DNA of 64,000 nt, from contig JARCOQ010000006.1 in NCBI GenBank assembly GCA_029207755.1, positions 16,156,890-16,220,889 of the forward strand, in the 5' to 3' direction. The notes under the pieces are model-generated. The model saw nothing but the letters and a program-made list of their open reading frames with translations. It was not told the DNA's origin and made no database searches. Source of the stretch: Chamaea fasciata (lineage: Eukaryota > Chordata > Aves > Passeriformes > Sylviidae). This document shows, one piece after another, positions 25,600 through 37,885 of this stretch; the first letter of the stretch is position 1; every line of letters starts with the position of its first letter. A program made the translations under genes and the position numbers.

Positions 25600-25607
25600 T
25601 ATAAAAG
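25600..25607 (+). promoter_or_regulatory. TATA box in LTR-like remnant
   Basis: TATAAAAG, a full consensus TATA element, placed before a G-rich run in a block that resembles an ERV LTR. Confidence 0.45.
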
Positions 25608-25857
25608 TTGAGAATGGGGGAAAAGTTAGGGAAAACTCCACTGTGACTGCTGGAACCTGTTAATGGGCTGAATCTGTGTTCTCCCCCATAGTCTATCAGG
25701 TAAGAATCATACTCTGTGGAGGCTGAATATTTTATTGTGGATTAGAGCTTGTCTGTACATTGCTTTGAATACATTTTTTGCTATCAGATACTATCACTGA
25801 CAGTCCCCAAATCTTAATCTGCCACAATTTTATATTAATAAGGAGTATTATTCCATA

Positions 25858-25894
25858 AACTGTTAGTGTGAGGCTTACACGGGCACTAACAGTT
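25858..25894. repeat. Inverted repeat, 11-bp perfect stem
   Basis: aactgttagtg (25858-25868) and cactaacagtt (25884-25894) are exact reverse complements around a 15-base spacer that can extend the pairing weakly. It lies at the end of the LTR-like block. Confidence 0.75.
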
Positions 25895-26100
25895 GCTGGC
25901 AGCAGATACCATACTCAAATAAAGAGGAATACCTGCTGAGGGTTCTCCTTTATGCTAAGTCAGTCAAAGAACCCCACGACCCAACAGCAATGCCCAGGGC
26001 AGAGTCCCCAACAGGATGCTGACACCAGTTGGGGACAAGGGTCTCAGCTTATCTTGGGGCATGGACAGACAAATAAACAGTAAGGGTCAAGGAAATCTCC

Positions 26101-27604
26101 CCTCTTCACATAACAAAGTACAAAGTGAAAACTTATATACTTAACAAATTTAGACACATAATTAACTACCTATCGTAACAATGATCTTTGTATTTCTTTT
26201 ATCTTTCTTTCCAGTATTTAATTAACTAGTAAAGCTTTTAAAATTACTCAGCTTTCATATATTCATCTTCAAATAATTCTCAAAGACATTTCCTCAAGAC
26301 TAACCTGATTATTGATTGGTACTCAGAAACTGGCAACCATCAACTATCCCTTTTGCAGTGTTTGTCTCTCTTACTCTTCTCACTCTTGCAATTAAAAATG
26401 TTCTTGAATCTTCTACAAAACAACAACAAAAAAGTATATAAACAAATATTAAAATGTATAAACAAAACACTAAAAATACACAGAACTGTTCCTGTTTTTC
26501 CTCATACCTGCCTTCATATTTATACCCTCATCATCTAGACCTTGTTTCATTTTTATCTTCTGAACATCTTGCTGCACAAGACAGAAGACAATTTATCATC
26601 CAAATCTTGGAGTTACCAAGCTTTTATTGCAGTCCTCACTCACTATCATGATAGGAATATTTACTATTAACATTTCTTTAATGATTGAACAGCAATTTTG
26701 GTCTCCAATCAGATAGAGAACTTGGTTATCCAGAGTTCTCAATACAGTACCTAAGGAAATAGTTAACAATCAGTAAATTAATCAATCAATAATGAGTAAT
26801 CAGCACCTTAAATAAAAAAATTAAAATAAATATTTTCTTTCGTCCTTAATATCTTCCTTGAGGGCAATGAAAGTTTATTATAATATTCATGGGTTGAAGG
26901 GGATTAGAAAGAAAATGAATGAAAGACATGAAGTGTTTTCATTGTGCCTGCTCCAAGTCACTGCAGAATTTCACTTTCTGTCTTATTTATTAAGCAAAAG
27001 ACAAATTACCCTGATGTTAAAGAAATATAGCAGGGAGGAAAATTAAACAAGTGGCTAGTGTACTTAAATATTTAATGTTGTTTCCCTGTAGACACAATTT
27101 TCATTTAAGTTTTGCTATCATATTTCTTTAATACATAAATAAGCAATTAAGCAAGGCAGACTATGTGGAATCACTACAGCAATTAAAACTCCACTTTTTC
27201 TTGTATCTTTAACAATAAAAGTTTACAGCAGCACAAATGTCAGTTCAGTCTTATCACACCTTTGGCAACCTGTGCTTCCTCACTTCAGAGGAATGTAATA
27301 AAATGGATGGTTATTATATTTTCCTCTTTTTTTCATGGATCCTAGATATTAATGTTAGTAGAAACCAAAAGATCACCTTGTCTGACCTGCTTTGTATCAT
27401 AAACCATTACCTTTCATATAGGTACCTTATTTTGAACCCTGCTTTAGGGTTTTCTTGAGTTAAAGTGCATTTTCATAAAGCATCTCATCCAGAAACAAAT
27501 CCTCCCTTAATCTGAAGTCAATAAAGAAGTCCAGTACAGAATCCACTGTTTCTTTTGACAATTCGTTTATCTGTAACCCTAATTTTTGAAATGGAGAAAA
27601 GGAA
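26101..27604. other. Gene-free AT-rich DNA
   Basis: Strongly AT-rich with A-runs (for example 26812-26826). No gene, RNA or transposon recognised; open frames do not exceed about 75 codons, apart from minus-strand frames running in from the CR1 that follows. Confidence 0.65.
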
Positions 27605-28927
27605 GACACAGGGCCAGCCAGACTCACCTTGGAGCCTGGCAAGATCATGTAGCAAATAGATCCTACAGTAAACTGTGCTAAGGCACATGGGAAATAGGGA
27701 GATGATTGGTGACAGCCAACATTGCTTAAATAAGGGCAATTTATGCCTGACACGCTTCTTCAACATGGTTCCAGTGTTTGGTAAGGGTAGAGGAACCGAC
27801 ACCGTCTGCTTGGATTTGTGAAAAGCATTTGACACTGTTGTTCTGCATGACATCTTTGTCTCTAAACAGTAAAGAGATTTGATTGATAGACCACTCAGTG
27901 GGTGCAGAATTGGCTGTATGTTGGCAGGTCAACAGCTCCATATCCAAGTGGGGAACAGTGATGAGAGGTGTTCCTCAGGTGTTGGTATAGGGACTGAAAC
28001 TGTTTGACATCTTTGTTGGCAAAACAGAGGGGCGTTGAGTGCACCCTGAGCCAGTTTGCTGATGATACGAGGCTGTGTGGTGTGGTTCACACTCTGGAAA
28101 GAAGGAATGTCATCTACAGGGACCTGGGCAGGCTTAAGAGGTGGCCTCTGCAAGCCTCATGATGTTCAACAAGGCCAAGTGCGAGGTTCTGAACCTGGGA
28201 CAGGGCAAAAAAAGGCACAAACACAGGCTGGGGTGAAGGATGGATTGAAAACAGTCCTGAGGAAGAGGACTTGGGGGCATTGGTTGACAACAAGTTCAAC
28301 CTGACCTGGCAATGTCCAGTCACAGACCAGAAGGCCAACCATGACCTGGGCTACATCAAAAGAAAAGCAGCCAGCAGGTTGATGGAGGTGTTCCTATCCC
28401 TTTACTCTGCTGTCATCAGAACATACCTGGAATACTGCATCCAGGTCTGAAGCTCCCCAAATAAGAATATGGACCTGTTGGAACAAGTCCAGAGGAAGGC
28501 CACAAAGATGATCAGAGGGTTGGAGCACCTCTCTTATGAGGACCAACTGAAAGTTGCATTGTTCAGCCTGGAGAGAAGGCTCCAGGCAGATATTTTAGTC
28601 TCCCAGTACCTAAAGGAGACTGACAAGAATGCTGGAGAGGGACTTTTTGCAAGGACCTGAATTGATAGGCCAAGGAATAATGGCTTTAAACTGGCAGAGG
28701 ATAGGTTGAGATTAGAATTTGTAAAGAAATTCTTCATTGTGAACGTGGTGTAGAACTGAAACAGGATGCCCAGAGAAGTTGTGGATGACCAGTTCCTGGA
28801 AGTGCTCAAGACCGAGTTGGAGAGACTGTTGAGTAATCTGGTCTAGTAGAGGGTGTCCCTGCCCATGGTCAGGGGGTAAGAACTTAATGATTTAAGATCC
28901 CTTCCACCCCAAGTCATTCTATGATTC
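27605..28927 (+). mobile_element. CR1 LINE, longest copy, plus strand
   Basis: About 1.3 kb of CR1 ORF2 and 3' UTR. It starts with a block matching the CR1 region that reads agggccagccagactcacc and gagcctggcaagatcatg (27610-27645). It runs through reverse-transcriptase blocks, the aggaaggccacaaagatgat/gttggagcacctctcttatg block (28492-28538) and a ggctttaaactggcagagg block (28681), then ends in the CR1 tail, cccttccacccc followed by attctatgattctt. It is truncated at the 5' end and frameshifted. This copy belongs to a different CR1 subgroup from the one at 21365-22160, as shown by its attctatga-type tail and different ORF2 segments. Confidence 0.92.
27805..28660 (+). pseudogene. CR1 ORF2 reverse transcriptase remnant
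   Basis: This part of the CR1 copy once coded for the LINE reverse transcriptase, which copies the element's RNA into the genome at the insertion site. The block A region still reads KAFDTV near 27818-27836, directly after an in-frame stop. The block C active-site motif FADD is intact at 28055-28066 and is followed by TRLCGV. The C-terminal part keeps a 63-codon stretch (28469-28660) with LLEQVQRKATKMIRGLE and LFSLERRLQADI. Stops and frame changes between these parts show that the gene is dead. The reading is based on CR1 family knowledge plus visible motifs. Confidence 0.8.
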
Positions 28928-28974
28928 TTCTCTTCCTCCTGTCTGATGGAGAGACCACATCACCCCTCAGTAAT

Positions 28975-30345
28975 CAGCTTTTTCAAATTAAGTCTCATGG
29001 TCTAAGTAGCTGAACTCCTGGTTTTGGCACCAGCCCTGGTTGTGGCACCAGTAACCATTTGTTGATTTGCCAGAATTGGCTGTCCTTTTCAACTTCTATT
29101 TTTGACAGGAAGAATTGATGACAACACTCCCTACATTCCAGAGTTCCTTCCTGTCCCATCCAGGGCTCTGCAGTACTTGTTGCTATAGCTCAGACTCTTC
29201 TTGGCTTCTTCACACTGTATCACTGGTGTCTATGTGAAACAACAGCAGCAGATAATGATCAGCAAATTGTATGACACTTCACAGCCTCTCAGGGACATGT
29301 CTGAAACAAACCCCTGGTGAGCAGCACACCTCTCTAGATAGTGTGGTATGTCAACAAATATGGACTTTCACATCTTTCAGAAAAGAGCTATCACCCATCG
29401 CCTTTTCTTAGTTGCACTACCTGCCATGTGGGGAGCACATAGGGCTTCTCTGGCATCTCTCCTGAAGTGACAAGTTTTTTTTTTCCTTCTGCAGACCAGT
29501 GAAGTGAGTCTGCAAGGGTATCTCATGCTTTGGGAAGAAGTAATTTCCTCCTGAAGGTCTTTGCTATTGCAAGTTTCCATTCTGCAGGTTATTGTCCTGT
29601 CTCCCTTCTGTGTGTGCTGGTGGGAGAGTTTTTGGATGTTTGGTCATGGAACCACAAGTTCCATGAGTTTCATTATATACCTCAGTCCTTGTCAACCTCA
29701 CTGTTGCTACATTCTTCTCACCACTTCCTGCAGCTCAGGCACCTGCAGGTCCTCCATGTGTCCCTGACCTAAGAGAAAGGTTTTGGCACAGGTCATCCTA
29801 CCTGATCATCGCATCAGGATGGCGGGCACTAGTCTGAGATCAAAGTTGCTGTTCCATCAGGCAACTTTCCACCATCTATTCTGGCCATGGCTGATGTCTC
29901 CACTCTGACCTGCTGAAGAAAGAAGCTGAAGATCAGACCTCAGACTGCCAAAGTGCCCTTGACCTGTGCAGATAGTCACAGAATGGTGTCCAGTTACTGG
30001 GTTGTCTGTACTCCAAGTCTCTCTCTCCAATAGCATTTGGACCATAGAATGTTCCTGCTTCAAAGAGGTTCTCTCTTGCTCAAACTGCTGCGTGAACCTC
30101 CCTGGCTGATGTGCCACATCATTTGCCCACCCTGGTCATGGTGCTCCTGGCTGCTCGTGCTCTCCAGGGCTGCCTCCGTAGGAGTGAGGTGCAGCCACCA
30201 TCACTCTTGGCACCACAGCTTGACAGCTTCTCTTGTGCAAGCTGCCAATTCCTGGCAGGTGTTGGCACGCCCCTAGCATTTCCCTGGCTCAGGAAACAAA
30301 CCCTGGATTCCCAGTTCTGCTGCAAAACATGCCTGCACTGAAGTT
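28975..30345. other. Unclassified GC-richer block
   Basis: This 1.4-kb stretch is richer in G and C than its neighbours and lies just past the CR1 tail. It contains a near-duplicate of ggcaccagccctgg and tggcaccagtaacc (29018-29055), CT-rich segments (cactgttgctac, ttcctgcagctcaggcacctg), and an especially GC-rich end at 30040-30340 (ccctggctgatgtgcc, ctccagggctgcctcc). Open frames of 60-86 codons overlap on both strands with no recognisable protein. It is probably an old interspersed repeat of a family I cannot name, possibly ERV or LINE 5' sequence. Confidence 0.35.
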
Positions 30346-31454
30346 GAATGACTTGAAATTCATCTTGAAGTCATATTGAAAAATTCCTCTTTCTTATTCA
30401 CATTTTTCCATTTAAGTGATCCTCTGCATCCATTATATTCCTAATTTTCATCAGATGTGAGAATCTGCCTTCTTTAAATCATGTCTATTTCTGCTAATTT
30501 GCTTTTATTTGGTTATATTCAATAGAAGTTTTGACCACTATTCAACCATCAATTTCTGTCTTAGTGATTACTACCTTGTCATTACCTCTTGTGATGTAAT
30601 ACAATAGCGCATGATCCATGCAAATACCTTAAAATACCTTTTGTGTTAAAAAATTATCCTGTATGATTACTTAAATACTTTAATGCTGTTTTACTACTGC
30701 CTGCCTAAAACCTTCAACATTTCTCTGAACGTGAGTTCTTCATTATATATTTTTTTTTCTTTCTGTACAGTTTGGACAGACAATGAATAGATCACAGTTT
30801 CCATATGAGTGTATGGTCTGTCACAAACTCCTACAGATCTTCCTTTCCAGGAAATGTTCATGAGTGTGCTTATTTGCCATAATTCTAGGATCCAACCACC
30901 CAAACTATTCATAGTTTTACAATAGAGAATGCCTGTTTTAAGTATTGCCATCTGTTATGCCCTCTGTACGTTCCATTTTTTCCATAGAACTTACATGATT
31001 TTAAGACAACAATTGAGTGAGCCCCTACCCCCCACCCCTCGATTTCACTGGGTCCATTCACATAACATTTTCCTTGTCAACAAGAATTACAGTTTGTCTT
31101 GTTTGTACCCATTTTTCCTACTATCTGGAGCCTAAAATCTACACTTTTCTTTGTGTTCATCATTGTTCATGATGATCTGTATCTCATTTTGCATGTTGCT
31201 TGCCTTGCTCTTAATTTCATAGTACTTAGCTAGGTCTTTGTGGAGTTTACAGCATAACGTAAAAAACACCTGCTTGAATGTGACCACAGCAAGAGCTGTG
31301 AGATTAATAAGGATGTCCGGAAAACATTCTTTCTCTATTCTCTGGTAGCAATGCCCACCTTTTGAATAGGAAACTGTCAGCTGGCCCCTGCTAGACAGGA
31401 GAATGAGGCAGTTTACTTAAGCCAGAAATCTTGCAAAACATCTCAATCAAATGA
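30346..31454. other. Gene-free AT-rich DNA
   Basis: No recognisable gene or transposon. A C-rich run (cccctaccccccacccctcg) lies at 31021-31040. Confidence 0.6.
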
Positions 31455-31520
31455 GAGCAGGGAGGTTGGACCAGATGACATACTGTATTTCGTTCTAACC
31501 TTATCCATTCTGGGATTCAT
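31455..31520 (+). mobile_element. CR1 LINE 3' tail fragment
   Basis: A short block reads gagcagggaggttggaccag, then atgacatactg, then cgttctaaccttatcc and attctgggattcat. This is the layout of a CR1 3' UTR end: ggttggacc, gatgac, a pyrimidine block, then an attctgtgattc-like tail. The body upstream is not convincingly CR1, so it is a very short 5'-truncated copy. Confidence 0.6.
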
Positions 31521-34500
31521 AGCAGAACCTGGTCTGATGCAATTAGGCACTGACTTCCCACCTGGCCATTGCCAACGGCTGCTGAGAAGTAACAAAACTG
31601 GGAACATAACTCCAGTGAGTGGGACGTCAATGCAACATCCGTCTGTCTCATCTCCTGCTCTTTTGCGCATGACTGCACTTTTTTTCTTTGGCATTGGTCA
31701 AACAGTCTCTCAAGCATTTCAGTACTGCTTGCTTCACTGCATGTTTTTTTAGGTTGTTAGATTTCTGTAACTCATTTAGAAATTGTTTTCTTTTAAATGA
31801 AGTGGATAAAGTGTATGCAGACTTTTCAGCTTTCATAGTTAAAAGCATTTCTGAGACAACAATAAAAAAACCAAGAAAGAGAATAGTATGTAAATGTTAA
31901 ACTTCATTGATACTTGTCTGGTATGTCTTTTTCCCTGAAGCCTTATATTCTGTCATTGGTATGAACTAACAAACTAGCATTCAATAAATAACACTATATC
32001 AGAGGAATCTGGGTAATATTGCTCACATCTCACCGTTAGAAGGAAACCTAAGTACCCAGTGTTAGAACACAAAACTGGTTCTGAAGATGATTTCTGAAAT
32101 CTCTATGTTCATAGAAATAAGGATTGAAATTATTGGAGTTCAAGTATTAACAAGTTTAATTACCATTGTTGGTGCTTTAATCTGTGGAAATGGTCTACCA
32201 TTCTCTGCCTCTATATTGCCCACACAAAGCACAGTTGCAAGGTAAGTGCCAGATGTATGTTTCTCTCTGTGGAGCATTCAAGGTCACTGCTCCTTAGTAG
32301 CCTCTCAGAGCAGGCTGAGATGTGGGTACTTGTGGCCATCATATTCACAAGACAGCTCACATGGCAGCAAAATGAGCAGAGAGGGGATGAGGACCTGCCA
32401 AGGACTTCCTTCTTCCCAGGCAGACATTTTGTATTGCACTGCAAAAGTACATGGTGATACTGATCTTTCAACGAATTAATGATGTGACCCTTTGATCTTA
32501 AACTCATACATTTGTAGGCAAGAGAGTTGTGAGATAAAGTTGTTAAGAAAAGGTGGAATAATATATGATTAATTATTTTTAACTGTCAACCTCATGTATA
32601 TGATACTTTACATTATATTATCAAATCAGCAACAATTAAAATTAAGCTATTATATTTTAAATAGTTATTAAACAAACTTAATTTTATATAGCTAAAACTT
32701 TTCACACATGCCAAAATTTCTTTAGTGTGCTTCAATTTACAGGCATTACATAATACTTGTAAAGGAGAGTTGTAGTAACAGGTGAAACTAATTGGGATTG
32801 GAATGGCAAAAAGATGGTAGAAAATAAAGGCTTCTTGGAAAAAAAAGTAGGTCTGTGAACAGAATGATGAAAGAGTATGGAATTAATGGAATTCCCCAAA
32901 AACATAAGAGAGTATTTGAAATTATTTTGACTGAAAAACAAAAAGAGAGTTATTCTACTGAGGTTGCTTAAAGAAACTAAAACAGCTTTCAGTTGAAAAT
33001 CAGAGCAGATAGGAATTTCTCTACTAAACATAATTCAGCTATTTCTGCAGCTAGTTTTTTGAATCAGGTCAATATTGGCTGGCAAGGGAATTCACAAGCG
33101 GCACAGTATGTTAAAAATGAGCCACAGACATTAAAAATATGGTTGTGGATGATGTGCAGACCTTACATTTCCAAGGAGAAAAAAGAAGACAAATGCAGAA
33201 AAGAAAAAATTATTCTCAGTGTCTGGGAAATATAAAAGCATGTGTTTCTTTAGTTGGAGAAAACAGTCCACCTGAAAAAAGATTTTAAAATTCAATCGAA
33301 AATAAGAACAGAGATGTTTTGAGCATGCATAGGTGAATACAAATAAAGACCTACAAGGAAGAAAGAAAAGTGAAAAGTAATGAGATCTAGAGATCTGTGC
33401 AGAAATTATAGGTCTGTGTTCAGGAACCTGCATGCTAAAAATGTCAAGCAGAAAGCCAAAGAGCATAGCACGAAGTAGGATAGGCATGTACCTAAAGATT
33501 TGTACTAATTTGTCTGGAATAATACAGAACTAGTATGTTGACACATAAAAATGTATAGTTTTGGTGAAATATGTGCTAAAATATGTGGTCTAGTAAGGCT
33601 GGCTGAAAGAGGGGATAGCAGAAATATTTTGAAGAAAATGAAACCGAAAGATAGTGCTACTCAAGACAAGAACTGAGTTTGACTGACTCGGACTAATGAA
33701 CTAACTTGAAAAACTAAGATTGATCTGGCTGAAATAATCAAGAGGTTTTTGTTTAATTCTAACTAGTATTAGGTATGTTTTAAGAAGAATTTATTTGATG
33801 TGTTAATAAGCAGTTAAAAATTTGCATGACGTAAAATCAGAAAATATGTCTAATACAATGGAAAAAAGAGACTAATTCCAAATTAGCTTAGGAGGAATAG
33901 GAACAGAAAATTGTCTTCCACAACAGTCTGCATGAGAGGAAACAATTCTTTCAATGGTCACCTGAGATGTAGAGCAGAGACCAGGAACACTTCAATCATT
34001 GCACTTTCTTTAGGGCTGCAGATTTCCAAGGTAGTGTATAAGACTGATGGAAGTGAATTATGTGAATTTCTCCGTAATTTGCTTCACAGAAACATCAATG
34101 TTAAACTTTGTTTAAACCACATCCAATAAAGACTTGTGGAAACTAATTGACTGTGAAGAGAAGGTTGTAAGATTTTACTGAGGTGCCAGGATACAGCTTT
34201 GATTAATTGGATATTAAATGGCACTCAGTAATTTGACTGGTTGTGAATTAATCTCTTTTCTTCCTGTTGATAGGTCTCATACCTCACTTATCACTATGTC
34301 AGACGTTTGATATATGGTATTAAATAATTTTCAACATTTTTTAGATTACTCAATCATAAACCTTGTGACTGTTTAATCTCATATCATTTGTTTGATGACA
34401 GCCCGCTACATTAAAAAGTCTAGAGGAATCTAATGACTCAGTTATGAAAATTTTGCACTTAGCAGCAATTAGCAAGAACACCTGGTTGCAAGTAAAAGAC

Positions 34501-37429
34501 AGAAAAGCAGTTTCTTAGAGATGCCCTCATTGCAGAATAAAAGAAACATCAGGGTTTACAGTGGGTAAAAAAAAGTGCAAATCTAGAGAGACCAGTGAAA
34601 AAGTTGAAAGGCACGTTGGATGACAGATTATATTTTATCCTGCAGTGCTTTGTTATGACAAACCATGAACAGAAATAATGAAATGATGAAGCTATGTGTC
34701 CACGGAAGTGTCCAAAATTTGCCAGAGTGTATACTTTCCCATTCCAGAATAAGTCCAAAATAAAGGTGCTTAATGGAGGAATAAAACAGGCAATGAACAG
34801 GTTATGTGAACAGGTTATGTGAACACACCAATTTTTTAAGTAGAAAATTTTTAGCTATATTAAGGTCCACAGGCATTTGCTTCAGTTTGGGAATATTTTT
34901 CTTAAGCGCAGATTAGAAATGCATCGTCTAATCTTGCACTTTAATTGACTTAACTAGCTGTGTCCTTATAGGTCACCACTGATACCAGTTATGCCTGCAA
35001 ATATTTATGTAAAATGAATTGAAGTGCCTTGGCTTCTCTGCCACAAGATGAAAGGCAGGAGAAGAGGAAGAGAGAGGTGTGGTAGGTCCTCTTTATTTTT
35101 ACTGCATTGCATTGCTTCTGCAAGGGGATCCACAAAGGGTCCACAAGCTGCTCCCAGAGAGAGATGGGACAAGGAGACCCAAACTTGTCTGTTGTGCCTG
35201 TAGGCCCAGAATCAAGATGTCATGGTATTAATTGCCAGTAAAAAGAATAAAACATGTAAGAACATTATAAAATAGAAAAAGTAAAGTAAAATACTAGTAA
35301 AAATCTGTAATAATAATGACTAATGCAATTGACATCTGGCACCACTTAACATTTATATAGAGTGATTGAGCTGACTAATTGAACTTTTGTTTCTTAATTT
35401 TTATGACAAGGCTTAGTAAGTAAAATGCAAGCAAAAGAGGTTTGGGTTCTTTAAATATAAATATATCTATTATTTGTATTATAATTTTCAGGAACTGCTG
35501 GAATGATTCATGATCTTGTTAGCTTAGTTGTCTCAAAATACGTAATTTGACTACAAGAACAGTAAAATTGCCAACCAAATTTGTCCTTGATTTTACCCCA
35601 TTTCACTACACAAACTCAGAAACCTTGTTTCCTTTGTTTTCTCATTTTTTGCTGCCATGGGGATGATTTTACTTTGTGCAAGTAAAGCCAAAGAGAGGAT
35701 CTAGGTCTGAGAAAATATTGTAGTATCCAAATTTAATTTCCTTATATACTGTCAACACAGTTGTACTGTGTTGTACTGTTTTAGAGGCAGGCTCTGATTT
35801 TGAGCTTTTGGTTTCCAGCTGTTCTACATTTCCTCTCGAGAAAAGGTGGTAATCCACATTGGTGTGTGTAATTTTGAAACAATTTAAGTCACAGACCACT
35901 ATTATAATAATCAGAATCTGGAATTAACTGTTTAATATACTAGGCCAAAAACCGAGAAGAGTAGTTTAATAGTGCCTTATATACATGATCTTCATCCAAG
36001 CTGAAGAGGAAATCTACTTCAAATACCATTTACAATTTCAGCAAATCATGGTTGACCCAGTTCTGAGAAACCCATAACTACTAAATCCACAGATAACTTC
36101 CTGAAGTATCTTTCATGTATGTAGCTTTGTCTCTTTTAGGATAACTAGCCAGCCTAGCAAATTTTACAGTAAAAAATTTGTCTCCATACAAATGATGCCA
36201 AAAATACGGCTACACAAGACTTGAGGATTTTTAGCATACAGACAGTTGTGAAAAGAACATCCAGTAGCACTTAAACTGTGATACAAAGAGATGCTTCATT
36301 CACCGAACACCTGTAAACAAACAGTAACCATTGCCTCCCTCAGACCTAATAGGAGACTTACTCTCATTCATTTCCAAACTTCCAGACAACATACATCTTG
36401 CACTATCTCAGAAGAGTCCTTTAGAGCTATGTAGGAACAAAAAGGGCCCAAATATGTTGATATTCAAGGAGAACTGATAAAGCTTTGTTTTTTGGGCTCT
36501 ATACCACTTCAGTGTTATGGAAACAGGCAAAAGTCTACTCCTTAGACTTTATTCATCGTACTCACACTTTATACATCATAGCAAAACTGTTGTTTATGAA
36601 AGGATACTCACTTTGGATACCAAAAAATTGTGTTACATGGTCACATAAGAATGCTTAGCACAAGCTTAAAATGGTGCATCATGGAAGAGCATAAGGTTGG
36701 GGATGTTTTGAAAGCTATGTATCTCCATGTTGATTTTTTCCAGTCTGCCAATAAGGAAGTCAATTATAATACGGCAAAGTTATGTGACATATCGTAATTT
36801 CCAGTTAGAAGCTCCAAAAGCTGTCTCTCCATTGAAAGCAGCAAAGGCAGAGAGCTGTCCTGAGTTCAAATTCTTTATAACAGTCAAGGTGAACTCATTT
36901 TTCTCCTGCTTCTTGAACCACTAATGAGAGACTATACTGATCTTTGTCCCAGTAAGCCCTGATATGAAGAGCTGACGAGGTAAGCCAGTATAACTTCATG
37001 CAATGGTTAACAAAGGGGCCCCAAGTCTTTTATCTGGTGTGCACTTAGAAGGAATAATATTGAAAATAGGGCCAAATTTATCATGCATGATAGCCATGGC
37101 AGCATTCAACAAATATAATGTTGCTGGAAATAACAGGATATAATGGAGTGGCAGGCTATATCCCAAACAATGCAAGATCTTAACCCTGTTACAAGGAAAA
37201 GTGTTTGACATAAAGTTGTGACACACATGTGGCTTTGTAGCAATACAATTTAGTAAGCAATACAAATTCTCCCTTATAAGGCAAATTCTCAACTGAAGTT
37301 TATATAATCTGTTTCAAATTAATTATTCTAGGTACTTACATGCAACTCCACATTGAAAAGATGATTCACATTATAATATCGTTATATTAAGAAGAAAAGC
37401 AATTAATTTAAAAATAGCCATGGAGAGCA
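31521..37429. other. Gene-free AT-rich DNA
   Basis: Nearly 6 kb with no supported gene or transposon. Frames up to 118 codons (33131-33487, minus) consist of Phe/Leu-rich AT-driven sequence and look like chance. A short direct repeat lies at 34796-34821. The region 35030-35220 has somewhat higher G content but no recognisable identity. Confidence 0.6.
34796..34821. repeat. 13-bp perfect tandem duplication
   Basis: The unit gaacaggttatgt occurs twice, head to tail, followed by a partial third copy (gaaca). Confidence 0.75.
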
Positions 37430-37885
37430 CATAATTGCCACTCCAGCTGAATCAACATCACCTTAGTATAATCCTCAAACCCCATTTAAAGCCTTGTGGA
37501 CTTAGTATCCACTGTGAAAGCACTAATGGACTGTCCCTGCCCAGCCTAACCTGGGCCTCCTGTGTCACTCTGCCATGGCCCCATTTCAGCCCAGAAGCAG
37601 CCACCAGTCCCTGCCCTGGTGATGCTGGTGGAATGTTAATATTTGATTCTTGTCTTCTGCTTCTCCTGGGCAGACCCTGAGCCTTGTTTCTCACCTTGCT
37701 GTTTCTGCTGTGGGACCTTCTGCCCGGCACCCTTCTCTACCCGTCACGCTCAGATGCTTCTTGCAGTGGGCATCACTTTAGTGGCTCACCCTTGGCTTCT
37801 GACCCATCTTCCCTCACTGAGCAGCCTGGAACTCATTCTCCCTGGCACACTAGTCCAGGTCCTTTGAAGCAACCAGGAGCATAGA
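37430..37885. other. Unclassified GC-richer block
   Basis: About 450 bases are C-rich on the plus strand (gtccctgcccagcctaacct, ccatggccccatttcagccc, cttctgcccggcacccttct). Frames of 74-90 codons overlap on both strands. The abrupt change from the AT-rich flanks suggests an inserted repeat, but it matches none of the CR1 or LTR blocks seen elsewhere. I cannot name it. Confidence 0.35.

Larger units (their letters stand above)
25555..26100 (+). mobile_element. Probable ERV LTR and leader remnant
   Basis: A good TATA box, TATAAAAG at 25600-25607, is followed by a gggggaaaag-type segment, a ctgctggaacctgttaatgg segment, and a ggattagagcttgtctgtac segment with a T-rich run. This order resembles avian ERV LTRs that I know in outline. 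A hairpin at 25858-25894 and an aataaa at 25918-25923 follow. Downstream, to about 26100, lies GC-richer sequence (accccacgacccaacagc, ggcagagtccccaacagg) unlike the AT-rich flanks, plausibly retroviral leader. No gag or pol is recognisable. The exact LTR ends are unclear and the family is not named. Confidence 0.5.

Noticed and set aside
28055..28066. FADD motif as evidence of an active reverse transcriptase
   Set aside because: The surrounding CR1 frame is broken by stops and shifts, so it is a dead LINE remnant.
33131..33487. 118-codon minus-strand frame
   Set aside because: Hydrophobic only because of T-rich composition on that strand; no start context or domain support.
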